This document shows, piece by piece, positions 20,656-27,533 of a DNA stretch of 27,533 nt; the first letter of the stretch is position 1, and each line of letters opens with the position of its first letter. The stretch comes from a virus. Below the pieces are notes generated by a model that saw only the letters and a list, made by a program, of their open reading frames with translations, ran no database searches and was not told the DNA's origin. The DNA lies in IMG/VR virus record IMGVR_UViG_3300044491_003507, positions 1 through 27,533 of that record. One strand, 5' to 3'. Made by a program: the position numbers and the translations under genes.

Positions 20656-22502
20656 GGGCCAACTTTTTTAGGGTCATAGTCTGGATCATATAGCCACTGA
20701 GAATCACAAACGGTCATCGAGTTGCAAATTGCTTCTGCTTCTTCAGCGGGAATTTGGCTAATAAGCGTGTCTGCAAGGGCATAGATCTTTTTACATTCTC
20801 CTTTTACAGACTCCCAAGTACGAACAACGTACGGCATTTTCTTACCCATGTTAAATCCATCGCGGAGGCGGAGTACATCTAGAACCATCTCTACGCTAAG
20901 AGCCACGTCTTTGCTGGCTTTAGATTCTTGAAGAGCCGCCCAGGCTTTATCTACAGAAGTAATAAGAACTTTACGTTGTGCCCAGTAAGGATGGCGAGAT
21001 GGACGATTATTATACTCCCAGTCTTGTTTCATTAAGCTGCGAAGGTTATCAGCACGTTTGTCAATCATCAAGAACCTAGTTGCTTCGTAGGCATCTTCAA
21101 AGCTATTTAGAGTTAGCTCAGGTAGCCAGGTTCCTTTAGCAGCACGTTTGCGAATAGCGTATGCCAAAAGCATAAACCTGAGGAAACTTTCCAGTGCAGC
21201 TTTGTGCATTTGAACACGCATGTAAGGAAGAAGTGCCTCAGAGTAAAAATGAATATCTTCTCCTTGCTCTCCTTTACAGTGCTCCATAAAAAAGTCGGCG
21301 CAATCGCGTAATAACAGGATGTACAGCGTTCTAGGCTCTACATTGTACTTTTTACACAACCACCGAATATGCGATGCAGGATGTACATCATGCCCCGCTT
21401 CTTCGGACATTTCTTCAAGTTCGTATAGTCGATAGGTGGCAATAGGAGCCAAGCGAGAGATTGCACCAGAGTCTAGATCGTAAGTAAGTTCAGGTTTCCA
21501 TTCGTTGCAATTTGCCAAGATAACAGTGTTTGCAACAACTTCAACAGCGTCTGTCCCTTTATTTTCAACTCTTTCTGTTCCTCCTGTAACGACCGACTTG
21601 AAGCTATGAGCTGTGAGCATAGACTTCAAACCTTCAGTGGTAAGATCATCGTTGTATGCCAAGTGAGATGTAATGATCTCTCCTTGATTGAAACGAGAAC
21701 CGAAGTCTCCCATGGCGGTAACCTCGTACCCTAGGTACTTCATAGCATCAAGAACTCCATTGAGGGTAATAGTTTTACCAACTCCAGGTTCTCCAATAAC
21801 AACCCCCGCTTTACGAAATCCGTGGTGGATTACTTCTGCAGAGCCAGGATGAACTGTTCCGCTCCTGCCAACAACCGCTCTACCAAGAATAAGTTTCATC
21901 ATCTTTGCCTCGTACTCAGGAAAGATTTTGACAATATCTTCAAACTTTAAGTCTTGGATTTCTTTTTCAAACCACTTTTTTTCTGGAAGGTACGCAAAAA
22001 TAGGGCTCGAGCTTGCGGGGGATTCTAAAGTACTACCAGGTTTGAAAGCGATTCCTTGCTCATATAACCCACCACCGATCTTCTTATGATAACGAGCTTT
22101 AAGGGTTTGGAGCCCCAGCACGTGATCAACAATATCTGATGCTCTTCCTTGACGATAGATAACCAACGGCAAAGCAAATTCTGCTTCTTCTGCGGTTAGT
22201 CCGTCTCCATCTTGACCAGACGCGATGCCAAGGAGCGTTTTCTGGATGCCTTGAAGATAATCTTCATCGGCTGGCATAGCTGTAGAAAATCCGTTAGGAA
22301 ACTTAATTCCTTTGATAGGAGTAGGATCCCCCCAGGTGTACAGACTATGAAAGCTTTGAAGTTTAGCGCTGTAATCAAAACGCAAAATACATCCTTTCTT
22401 CTGCAACCAAGGAGTCAGGTTGTTGTACATCTCTGCAGGAGTACTTGGAGTCAGAGTTGCAAACGCAGAACCATGTTCTTTCTCTGGCTTCTTTCTTGGC
22501 AT
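20643..22502 (-). CDS. SF3-type replicative helicase (619 aa)
   Basis: Unwinds the template for replication. Walker A GEPGVGKT (237-244), a Walker B-like LAYNDDL (281-287), a sensor/motif C region TVILANCNEW (326-335) and an arginine-finger candidate AISRL (348-351) appear in the order and spacing of superfamily 3 (D5-like) helicases. The N-terminal 200 residues lack a recognisable primase motif, consistent with the separate primase gene downstream. The C-terminal 250 residues are helical and unassigned. Expression signals are strong: TTGACA-N18-TATAAT upstream and GGAG seven bases before ATG 22502. Assignment to SF3 is by motif pattern; another AAA+ class is possible. Confidence 0.7.
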   Translation of the reverse strand: MPRKKPEKEHGSAFATLTPSTPAEMYNNLTPWLQKKGCILRFDYSAKLQSFHSLYTWGDPTPIKGIKFPNGFSTAMPADEDYLQGIQKTLLGIASGQDGDGLTAEEAEFALPLVIYRQGRASDIVDHVLGLQTLKARYHKKIGGGLYEQGIAFKPGSTLESPASSSPIFAYLPEKKWFEKEIQDLKFEDIVKIFPEYEAKMMKLILGRAVVGRSGTVHPGSAEVIHHGFRKAGVVIGEPGVGKTITLNGVLDAMKYLGYEVTAMGDFGSRFNQGEIITSHLAYNDDLTTEGLKSMLTAHSFKSVVTGGTERVENKGTDAVEVVANTVILANCNEWKPELTYDLDSGAISRLAPIATYRLYELEEMSEEAGHDVHPASHIRWLCKKYNVEPRTLYILLLRDCADFFMEHCKGEQGEDIHFYSEALLPYMRVQMHKAALESFLRFMLLAYAIRKRAAKGTWLPELTLNSFEDAYEATRFLMIDKRADNLRSLMKQDWEYNNRPSRHPYWAQRKVLITSVDKAWAALQESKASKDVALSVEMVLDVLRLRDGFNMGKKMPYVVRTWESVKGECKKIYALADTLISQIPAEEAEAICNSMTVCDSQWLYDPDYDPKKVGPVTK

Positions 22503-22526
22503 AAATCATCTCCACTAGGGAATTCT

Positions 22527-22556
22527 ATTATAAACCCCTCAAGACGGTTATGTCAA
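22527..22556 (-). promoter_or_regulatory. Consensus sigma70 promoter for the helicase
   Basis: Minus strand: TTGACA (22551-22556), an 18-base spacer, TATAAT (22527-22532). Both hexamers are perfect. Imperfect CCCCTC/GAGGGG arms flank the -35 box and could be an operator. The -35 context TCTTGACATAACC is identical to that of the thyA-family promoter at 24828-24856. Confidence 0.75.
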
Positions 22557-22565
22557 GAGGGGAGT

Positions 22566-22585
22566 GGACGGTTTATTGACTGACT
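22566..22585. repeat. 20-bp dispersed repeat, copy 3
   Basis: Plus-strand reading GGACGGTTTATTGACTGACT, overlapping the stop codon of the 52-residue gene at 22573. It matches 18 of 20 positions of copy 2, which lies almost 22 kb away. Confidence 0.6.
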
Positions 22586-22731
22586 TTGTTGATAAAAACT
22601 CTGTCAGCTGGGTATTGAGCTCTTACTAACTCTTCTAGGAATCTGCGGTCGGCAGAGTCTGAAGTCAAAGAGAAGTTGTGCGATCGACCGCGGGAGTCTG
22701 TGTATCTCCCACTAACGTTAAACTGGGTCAT
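22573..22731 (-). CDS. Hypothetical small phage protein (52 aa)
   Basis: A 52-residue frame: MTQFNVSGRYTDSRGRSHNF, then a helix (SADRRFLEELVRAQYP) and a closing strand VFINKVSQ. The strand-helix-strand pattern resembles other tiny phage proteins, including the 51-residue one at 1800-1955. Its start overlaps the end of the nuclease gene by 14 bases. Its last codons are formed by the 20-bp repeat also found after the genes at 439 and 747. Function unknown. Confidence 0.6.
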   Translation of the reverse strand: MTQFNVSGRYTDSRGRSHNFSLTSDSADRRFLEELVRAQYPADRVFINKVSQ

Positions 22732-23971
22732 ATGCAGCAAACGACTTGAGTTTTTCTTTTATGTCATCTCGAATAGACTTGTAGGCTTGTATTGCCTGCC
22801 TCACCGCTTTCTTGCAAAGCTTATCTTCTTTGCAGTCTTTAAGGTTCTGCTCCTCGTACTTAATCTTCTGCTTAGTGTCCTCGTCCCTGACAACAAGGTC
22901 CTTGCACTTTTCAAAATCAGCCTTAGGAGCCTCCAGACAAAGCTTTTTATTCCTACCCTTGAGCTCGGGGTTTGCCTTTTCCTTGCGGATCCTCTTGGCT
23001 TTTTGAAAGAAAAGCTTTTTGTCGTGGTCGTTAGTCTTAGAGAGTTCAGGGAGGTACATCCCTTGAGATAAGAGGAATTTCTTAGCGGATTCAAAGTGAT
23101 CCGGCCTGTTTGATCTATCGTTAGACTTAAGTACTTTTGATAAGTAAGAGGTATCTTTTTCTGAAAAATACCAAGTATCATCCTCGTCATAAAGGTCAAA
23201 AAATCGTAGGGGTGAGCCAGGGAGCAAGCCGTCGCCGATGTCGCCGACCTCTACCTTAACAGTGTAGCATTCTTTTGCTTCTTTAATCTTTAGTCCTTCT
23301 TTACGAAGGTAGTAATCAACAACCTCGGCGTCTCCTCTCATACGAGGTAACCAAGGCCCTGTGTTACACCAAAGAATCTCTTCTTTATTTGAGACAATCC
23401 CTTGCCAGTCTCCGTCGAGAGTGCCGAGGAGGACTTGCCGCTTGCCGAGCTTAGAGCGTTTAGAAGAGTTACGCTTCATCCGTGCAATCTTGCCAGCAAT
23501 ATCATCGGCCTCGAAGTACTCCTTAGAGAAGTAATGAAAGCTTGAGTTCTTGCTGTCGATATACTCGTAGCCTACGTCTTGAACAAAGATAAAGTTATCT
23601 TTCTTAGGAGCACGACCTGCTTTATACTCTTGCATCTTGAGCTTATGAGCCTCGATATGACGCCAATAGCCCTTGCCATTTACCGAAGCATCATCACCCA
23701 CGGGTCCTTTATAATCGTCTGCGATTACCGCAACAAAGTCAAAAGGCTCGAGCATATCAGGTCCACGATTTAATCGGTAGGCCCACATAGCTTTGATGAT
23801 ATTCTTGAGTAGTTCTTTATCACCTTGTGCCACGTCTTCGGCTATCTCATAAAACCCATTGATGAAATGCGCAGCGACTTTAAAGTCTATAACATAGATG
23901 GGCAAGAGCGGTGCAGTTTTTACTTCAAAGATATCTTCTAGAAGGGTTTCTGTGTGATCATAATCTATCAA
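22718..23971 (-). CDS. FEN-like 5'-3' exonuclease / flap nuclease (417 aa)
   Basis: Predicted to remove RNA primers and flaps or to recycle DNA. Motifs of the 5'-nuclease family occur in order: YVIDFKVAAHF (26-36; D29), IADDYKGPVG (83-92), a basic EYKAGR (115-120), the metal-binding EADDIAGKIAR (154-164), TLDGDWQGIVS (184-194) and the GDIGDGLLPGSP turn (243-254) of the helix-hairpin-helix-like region. The C-terminal 120 residues are Lys-rich and unassigned. The start is TTG 23971: GGAGGT lies six bases before it, it overlaps the upstream stop as TTGA, and the first ATG would delete the first catalytic motif. It follows the ThyA-family gene directly. Confidence 0.8.
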   Translation of the reverse strand: MIDYDHTETLLEDIFEVKTAPLLPIYVIDFKVAAHFINGFYEIAEDVAQGDKELLKNIIKAMWAYRLNRGPDMLEPFDFVAVIADDYKGPVGDDASVNGKGYWRHIEAHKLKMQEYKAGRAPKKDNFIFVQDVGYEYIDSKNSSFHYFSKEYFEADDIAGKIARMKRNSSKRSKLGKRQVLLGTLDGDWQGIVSNKEEILWCNTGPWLPRMRGDAEVVDYYLRKEGLKIKEAKECYTVKVEVGDIGDGLLPGSPLRFFDLYDEDDTWYFSEKDTSYLSKVLKSNDRSNRPDHFESAKKFLLSQGMYLPELSKTNDHDKKLFFQKAKRIRKEKANPELKGRNKKLCLEAPKADFEKCKDLVVRDEDTKQKIKYEEQNLKDCKEDKLCKKAVRQAIQAYKSIRDDIKEKLKSFAAYDPV

Positions 23972-24810
23972 TTAGCCACCTCCATCTTAACGTTTTTATG
24001 GGAACTATATCCCACGAGTTCAAAGTCGGTTTCAGGATCTAGATCAAAGATAGGTTTGTCTGGGTTCATTTTAATCGAACATCTGCCCATAGGAAAGTTT
24101 TTAACGATCTCTGCAATTGCTTGTTCGTTTTGAGAGTAGATATGATTGTTAGCAGAAGCAAACATAACAAACCTAGGAGTTAGGGAAGCATCCTGTGCCA
24201 TCTTGGTGCAAAGGAGTCCGTATCTGAACATATCCAAAGGTACTCCAGTGGCCATGTCGTTAGATCGAGCGTTTACAAGAATGTCAAGGAAAGTCCCGTC
24301 GCTAGAAAAAGTGATGTTAGGATGACAAGGAGGACAGTGGAGAGACTGATAAGCAGGATTAAAAGTTTGTAGAACAAGTTGGCGATTTGTTGGGTTAGTT
24401 CTGAGTTGTTCCCAGATCCATCGGAGTTGGTCAAACGGACCGTCACGGAAGTTCTCCCACTCCATATGCTGTTCAGGACAAACTTGTGGCCAAGCTCTCC
24501 AGCTTCGTCCATAGGCTCCGGCAAGACGTCCTTCCGCGTCGGCGAGGAAATCCCAGAAATGTTTTGCAGGGCCAAGGTTGCTAACTTCATAGTTTCCGTT
24601 TACGTCCCACATGAACTCTCTGAAGAGGTTCTTTACGGGCATCTTACGTAGGGACAAGGCGGGGAATCCATCTCGCAGATCGATCTTGATTGTCTGTCCG
24701 AATACTTGCTTATAGCGCAGATTGTTGCGACCTACGACTTCAACCCCATCCTCAAGGATCTCTTTGGCGATCCTGATGTATTGTTGGTCAAAAGAAAGGG
24801 CCATAGACAT
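23968..24810 (-). CDS. ThyA-family dCMP (hydroxy)methylase candidate
   Basis: Clearly a thymidylate-synthase fold: R28, E65, W86, catalytic C162 in CPPCH, RSND (182-185), H223 and Y225 align with E. coli R21, E58, W80, C146, R166-D169, H207 and Y209 at the same spacing, and the tail ELVGYSSHKNVKMEV is TS-like. At the position of E. coli N177, which selects dUMP, there is D193 (VPLDMF). Asp here is the known determinant for dCMP (T4 gp42 D179). The second Arg of the phosphate pair is Gln (Q144). The product is therefore predicted to be hydroxymethyl- or methyl-dCMP rather than dTMP; which one cannot be told from sequence. A dUMP enzyme with changed specificity is possible but less likely given the separate ThyX. 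Confidence 0.8.
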   Translation of the reverse strand: MSMALSFDQQYIRIAKEILEDGVEVVGRNNLRYKQVFGQTIKIDLRDGFPALSLRKMPVKNLFREFMWDVNGNYEVSNLGPAKHFWDFLADAEGRLAGAYGRSWRAWPQVCPEQHMEWENFRDGPFDQLRWIWEQLRTNPTNRQLVLQTFNPAYQSLHCPPCHPNITFSSDGTFLDILVNARSNDMATGVPLDMFRYGLLCTKMAQDASLTPRFVMFASANNHIYSQNEQAIAEIVKNFPMGRCSIKMNPDKPIFDLDPETDFELVGYSSHKNVKMEVAN

Positions 24811-24827
24811 TGCGTAACTATGACCCT

Positions 24828-24856
24828 ATCATATCATATTTAGTTGGTTATGTCAA
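24828..24856 (-). promoter_or_regulatory. Promoter for the ThyA-family gene
   Basis: Minus strand: TTGACA (24851-24856), a 17-base spacer, TATGAT (24828-24833). The -35 box overlaps the stop codon of the upstream gene. TCTTGACATAACC is shared with the helicase promoter. Confidence 0.65.
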
Positions 24857-25092
24857 GATCCGAAGAACTTCTCTACCAACGTTTTCTGTAGCTTAACGAA
24901 CTTGCGCAATGGATAGTCGAACTCTAATGCCCACTGAAGAAGGGGCTTAGACTTAATGTCTACGAGCTCGATAGAGTCGTCTTCTGAGACATTTGAAGCT
25001 TTAGATACATAAAACTTCTCGCCGTCTCTAGCAACTACCAACCATTCGACGTCCTTGTCAAAGCGGATGGGCTTTTGTAATTTTTCAATCAT
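24853..25092 (-). CDS. Hypothetical small phage protein (79 aa)
   Basis: Unrecognised; MIEKLQKPIRFDKDVEWLVV onward, with alternating strands (WLVVARDGEKFYVSK, IELVDIKSK) and a basic helix at the end (LRKFVKLQKTLVEKFFGS). No membrane or signal segment. The start overlaps the upstream stop (ATGATTGA). Its stop codon lies in the -35 box of the next gene's promoter. Confidence 0.6.
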   Translation of the reverse strand: MIEKLQKPIRFDKDVEWLVVARDGEKFYVSKASNVSEDDSIELVDIKSKPLLQWALEFDYPLRKFVKLQKTLVEKFFGS

Positions 25093-25567
25093 CTGTTTTT
25101 TCTTTGTCTTTTTCTTTGTGAGCTTCTATAATCTGCTCGGTAGATTTTGCCTTGGAGAGCTTAGCCACTTGTTGCTTTGAAAGCCCGCCAAGTACATTTT
25201 TATTATATTTTGTGCGCATCTCTTCTTTTTGAGCAGGAGCGCAAGTTTTACCAACTTTTGTAGTTCCTGCGGGGCAGCGCCCGAGGACCTTACCCCTATA
25301 ATATACCATAGAATCGGAATATTCGGGGCTACGAGATAACTTAATTAACTCGAGGTAATCGGCTTCAGTAAATTGTTTATTATCTTCTTCTGGTTTTTCT
25401 TTCATTTTATTGTGAGTTTCAGTTAAAAAAGCCTCAAGTTCATCACGGTTAAACTTATACTGCTTCGAATAAGCGTATAACTCATCAGAAGATAAATTTA
25501 GTTCCCCTAATGTAGTATTTAATCTATATAAAATATTTTCTAAGGCCGTAAAAAATTTATCATTCAT
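25085..25567 (-). CDS. Hypothetical phage protein with Cys-containing motif (160 aa)
   Basis: Unrecognised. The first 100 residues are helical and acidic (YAYSKQYKFNRDELEAFLTE and following). A motif YYRGKVLGRCPAGTTKVGKT followed by CAPAQK resembles short Cys modules scattered in tailed-phage structural proteins. The tail is charged (KEKDKEKTDD). It starts three bases after the upstream gene. A virion role is a guess from the motif and from the large neighbouring protein. Confidence 0.6.
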   Translation of the reverse strand: MNDKFFTALENILYRLNTTLGELNLSSDELYAYSKQYKFNRDELEAFLTETHNKMKEKPEEDNKQFTEADYLELIKLSRSPEYSDSMVYYRGKVLGRCPAGTTKVGKTCAPAQKEEMRTKYNKNVLGGLSKQQVAKLSKAKSTEQIIEAHKEKDKEKTDD

Positions 25568-25570
25568 CGC

Positions 25571-27508
25571 TCAATTACCTCTAATTATTTTCAAGTTGTC
25601 TCTTAATTTTTCGGCCTGAGTCCTTTTAGCTTTTTGCTTTAGCAGGTTAGGATTAGCAATTTCTTCTGCGCTGAATCCGTATTGGCTCATAGCGGCAGAA
25701 AGATACAAACCATCAAGGTTATTTCCTACTTTAGACTCAGGTGGAAAATTCTTTAAATAAGTGTCTACTGTAAATAAAATATCTCTTGGATTAGAAGGGC
25801 GAGACTTAATCCATTCTGGAGAGTCGTCGGCCTTACCGGATATAAAATGTAGGCTTCTAGAAAGAACTTCGTGAAATTCTACGTTATTATCGCTTTTTCC
25901 TTTTATCAAAGCTTCTCTAGCGTTTCTGATTGCGGCATGAGAAGCGGCAATCATTTGCGCGTGTTGTTCGTATCTGTCTTCGGATATTGTATCAGGTTTC
26001 CCTAAAGCCCTATTTTCAAGAGAAGTTAGCCCAGCAGGACTTTCATTTGTTCCTCCTCTAGTTCCTCTACTTCCATCATGATAGTTATTAAATGCAATTC
26101 TACCAAGATAGTCTCTTACTTTGTTAGTATCTGCTCCTAAGTCTCCCAGAGAAGAAACTAAATCATCTAACTTAGCAGAAGACAAACTTGTAATTTTTGC
26201 GTTCCCTTCAAAATTATTATTTATCTGATCTACAAAAGAATTAAAGTCTTCTAAAGAAGTTTTTAAATCAAGAGGAAGTTTCTTTTGATTAGATGAAATT
26301 AGCTCAAAAAAAGCGGGACTTGTTAAGTCAGATACTTTACCCTTTAGAGGAGATGCAGTTGCGCTTAGAGCGTCATGGATACCCCTCTTTTGTAAGGCAC
26401 CAAGTCTTGTTTGTAAAAATTCCCCGTCTGGGTTTGCTAAGTTCTTATCAACTTCTTTTGCTTTTCTCTCTCCAAGGTTTTGAAGATTAGGCAAAGACAT
26501 AGACCCTCTAGCTTCATTGACATATTTTACTGAAAGAGCAAGATTATCTTTATGGTCTCTACCTCCAGAAGACATGTCTTCAATGTGCTCTACTTGAAAG
26601 TCACCAACAGGTTTGATGTTTCCTCCCGTAGCATAGCAGTCTCTACCTCCCTGTCTTGCGTACATAAATAACGCCATTCTGCCTCTTATATTATTTGCTT
26701 TACCCTGCTGGTTAGGAGCAGTAGGATCGTAGAAATAATTAGGAGTACCACTCTTTTTTAATGCCTCTCTTTGTTTTGCTGGTCTTAACTCAAAAGCTAA
26801 ATCCATAGCCGCAGGAGATAAAGAAGACCAACCTTTACTATCTTCATTTAAAGCTCCTAAAGAATAAGCTTTAGTTCTAATATCTTGTACAGAAGTTTCT
26901 GAGTTAGCAAGATCAGACCTCTGCTCTATCATCTTTGCTGAAGCGTAGTCTAATCCTGGAGACAGGCTATAAGTTGCGGAAGTTCTCCAGGTACTGTCTG
27001 ATTCTGTTTGAGAGTCAAGTAGCCTAATAAAACTAGAAAGAGATTGTAGTTCTTCATCTTTTACTCCTGCCTGAGAAGCAATCTCTCTAATAGTTACTAC
27101 TTCTTTACCGCCTTTCATTTTTATCTTTGCATCTAAATTTCCTTCTCTTATTGCATCAGAAATTTCTTTTACGTTTTGTGGAAATCTATTAAATAATTCT
27201 TGAGCAGGAGAAGATCCAGAATAATGCTTGTCTATTTCTTTAATAGCAGCTTGCCCAGATCCAAACATTGGATCTTGAGATCTTTTAGCTGCTAAGTCAG
27301 CTACTTTTTTTGCAGACTCCTCTGTAACAACGTCTAATGCGTATCTATCAACGTTTGTTTTCGTAGATTGTTTCTCTTGCTTTACTTCAGATTCTGGAAC
27401 TGGAGTTTTTTTATTTTCTTTTGGTTCTACTTCTGGTTTTTTTGATTCCTGAGATTTCTGTTGTTCAGGCTTTGCTACCGCCGCGTTTTCTTTTTCTTTT
27501 TTTATTTT
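25571..27508 (-). CDS. Large HNH-like protein, 5' end missing
   Basis: The frame is open from 27508, 80 codons beyond the first ATG at 27268. Those codons read as a Pro/Lys/Glu-rich linker (PEQQKSQESKKPEVEPK and following), typical of a real inter-domain linker, so the gene very likely extends past the window edge. At 26504-26638 lies an HNH-like module: CYATGG, then FQVEHIEDMSSGGRDHKDNL and NEARG, with His and two Asn in the usual places (last His replaced by Asn). The remaining sequence is helical and unassigned. It could be a virion-linked or DNA-processing nuclease. A TAA at 27509-27511 interrupts the frame within the low-complexity contig tip and may be an assembly artefact. Confidence 0.6.
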   Translation of the reverse strand, partial: KIKKEKENAAVAKPEQQKSQESKKPEVEPKENKKTPVPESEVKQEKQSTKTNVDRYALDVVTEESAKKVADLAAKRSQDPMFGSGQAAIKEIDKHYSGSSPAQELFNRFPQNVKEISDAIREGNLDAKIKMKGGKEVVTIREIASQAGVKDEELQSLSSFIRLLDSQTESDSTWRTSATYSLSPGLDYASAKMIEQRSDLANSETSVQDIRTKAYSLGALNEDSKGWSSLSPAAMDLAFELRPAKQREALKKSGTPNYFYDPTAPNQQGKANNIRGRMALFMYARQGGRDCYATGGNIKPVGDFQVEHIEDMSSGGRDHKDNLALSVKYVNEARGSMSLPNLQNLGERKAKEVDKNLANPDGEFLQTRLGALQKRGIHDALSATASPLKGKVSDLTSPAFFELISSNQKKLPLDLKTSLEDFNSFVDQINNNFEGNAKITSLSSAKLDDLVSSLGDLGADTNKVRDYLGRIAFNNYHDGSRGTRGGTNESPAGLTSLENRALGKPDTISEDRYEQHAQMIAASHAAIRNAREALIKGKSDNNVEFHEVLSRSLHFISGKADDSPEWIKSRPSNPRDILFTVDTYLKNFPPESKVGNNLDGLYLSAAMSQYGFSAEEIANPNLLKQKAKRTQAEKLRDNLKIIRGN

Positions 27509-27533
27509 TTAAATTTAAAAATCAACCCCCCCG
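27490..27533. other. Low-complexity contig tip
   Basis: A run of T, then AAATTTAAAA and a block of seven C. It is unlike the flanking coding sequence and looks like an assembly end artefact or a terminal homopolymer. Confidence 0.4.

Noticed and set aside
23968-24810. Plain thymidylate synthase duplicating ThyX
   Set aside because: The Asp at the base-recognition position argues for dCMP as substrate, although not proven without an assay.

Overview
This window reads as a contiguous piece of a lytic, contractile-tailed bacteriophage, most likely infecting cyanobacteria. Genes are tightly packed, often overlapping by a few bases, and most lie on the minus strand. The best-supported virion genes are a T4 gp25-like baseplate wedge protein (14112-14642), a 975-residue tape-measure protein (14646-17573) and a protein with a contractile-injection tube/hub-like domain (17580-19565). 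The cyanophage assignment rests on the mix of FAD-dependent thymidylate synthase ThyX, an IbpA-type Hsp20, a MoxR ATPase with a VWA-metallopeptidase partner, and small exported proteins starting with a domain of the ADITHKMSSSIQL type that I associate with marine cyanophages. No photosynthesis genes, tRNAs, integrase or CRISPR array are visible here.

Layout, left to right. 1-5043: about sixteen small minus-strand genes, mostly without recognisable function. The first two kilobases are visibly GC-richer than the rest. Several genes are driven by a recurring promoter-like element (AGCCCTGT, 20 bases, TATAYT) not shared by the later genes. 5094-6162: two plus-strand genes around a non-coding stretch with an 11-bp tandem repeat. 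6137-9711 (minus): ThyX, a small gene, a VWA-metallopeptidase, a MoxR ATPase and Hsp20. 9843-11496 (plus): three exported proteins in tandem. 11497-14111 (minus): small structural or assembly-type proteins, including a DUF6321-like basic tail and an EF-hand-like loop, three of which share a PEGW motif. 14112-19565 (minus): tail and baseplate. 19594-24810 (minus): replication and nucleotide metabolism, with an archaeo-eukaryotic-type primase, a separate SF3-type helicase, a FEN-like 5' nuclease and a ThyA-family enzyme. 24853-27508 (minus): two small unknowns and a large HNH-like protein whose 5' end runs into an odd low-complexity contig end.

The most interesting biology is the pairing of two unrelated thymidylate-synthase-type enzymes. 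ThyX has its normal signature and can supply dTMP. The ThyA-family protein has the catalytic cysteine and the expected spacing, but carries Asp (D193) where dUMP-specific enzymes have Asn. That swap is the hallmark of dCMP-acting members such as T4 gp42. The phage may therefore make hydroxymethyl- or methyl-dCMP and build modified cytosine into its DNA. Other points worth following are the phage-specific promoter family with predicted leaderless mRNAs, a 20-bp element repeated at the 3' ends of three small genes, and an apparent ATA start codon at 10786.
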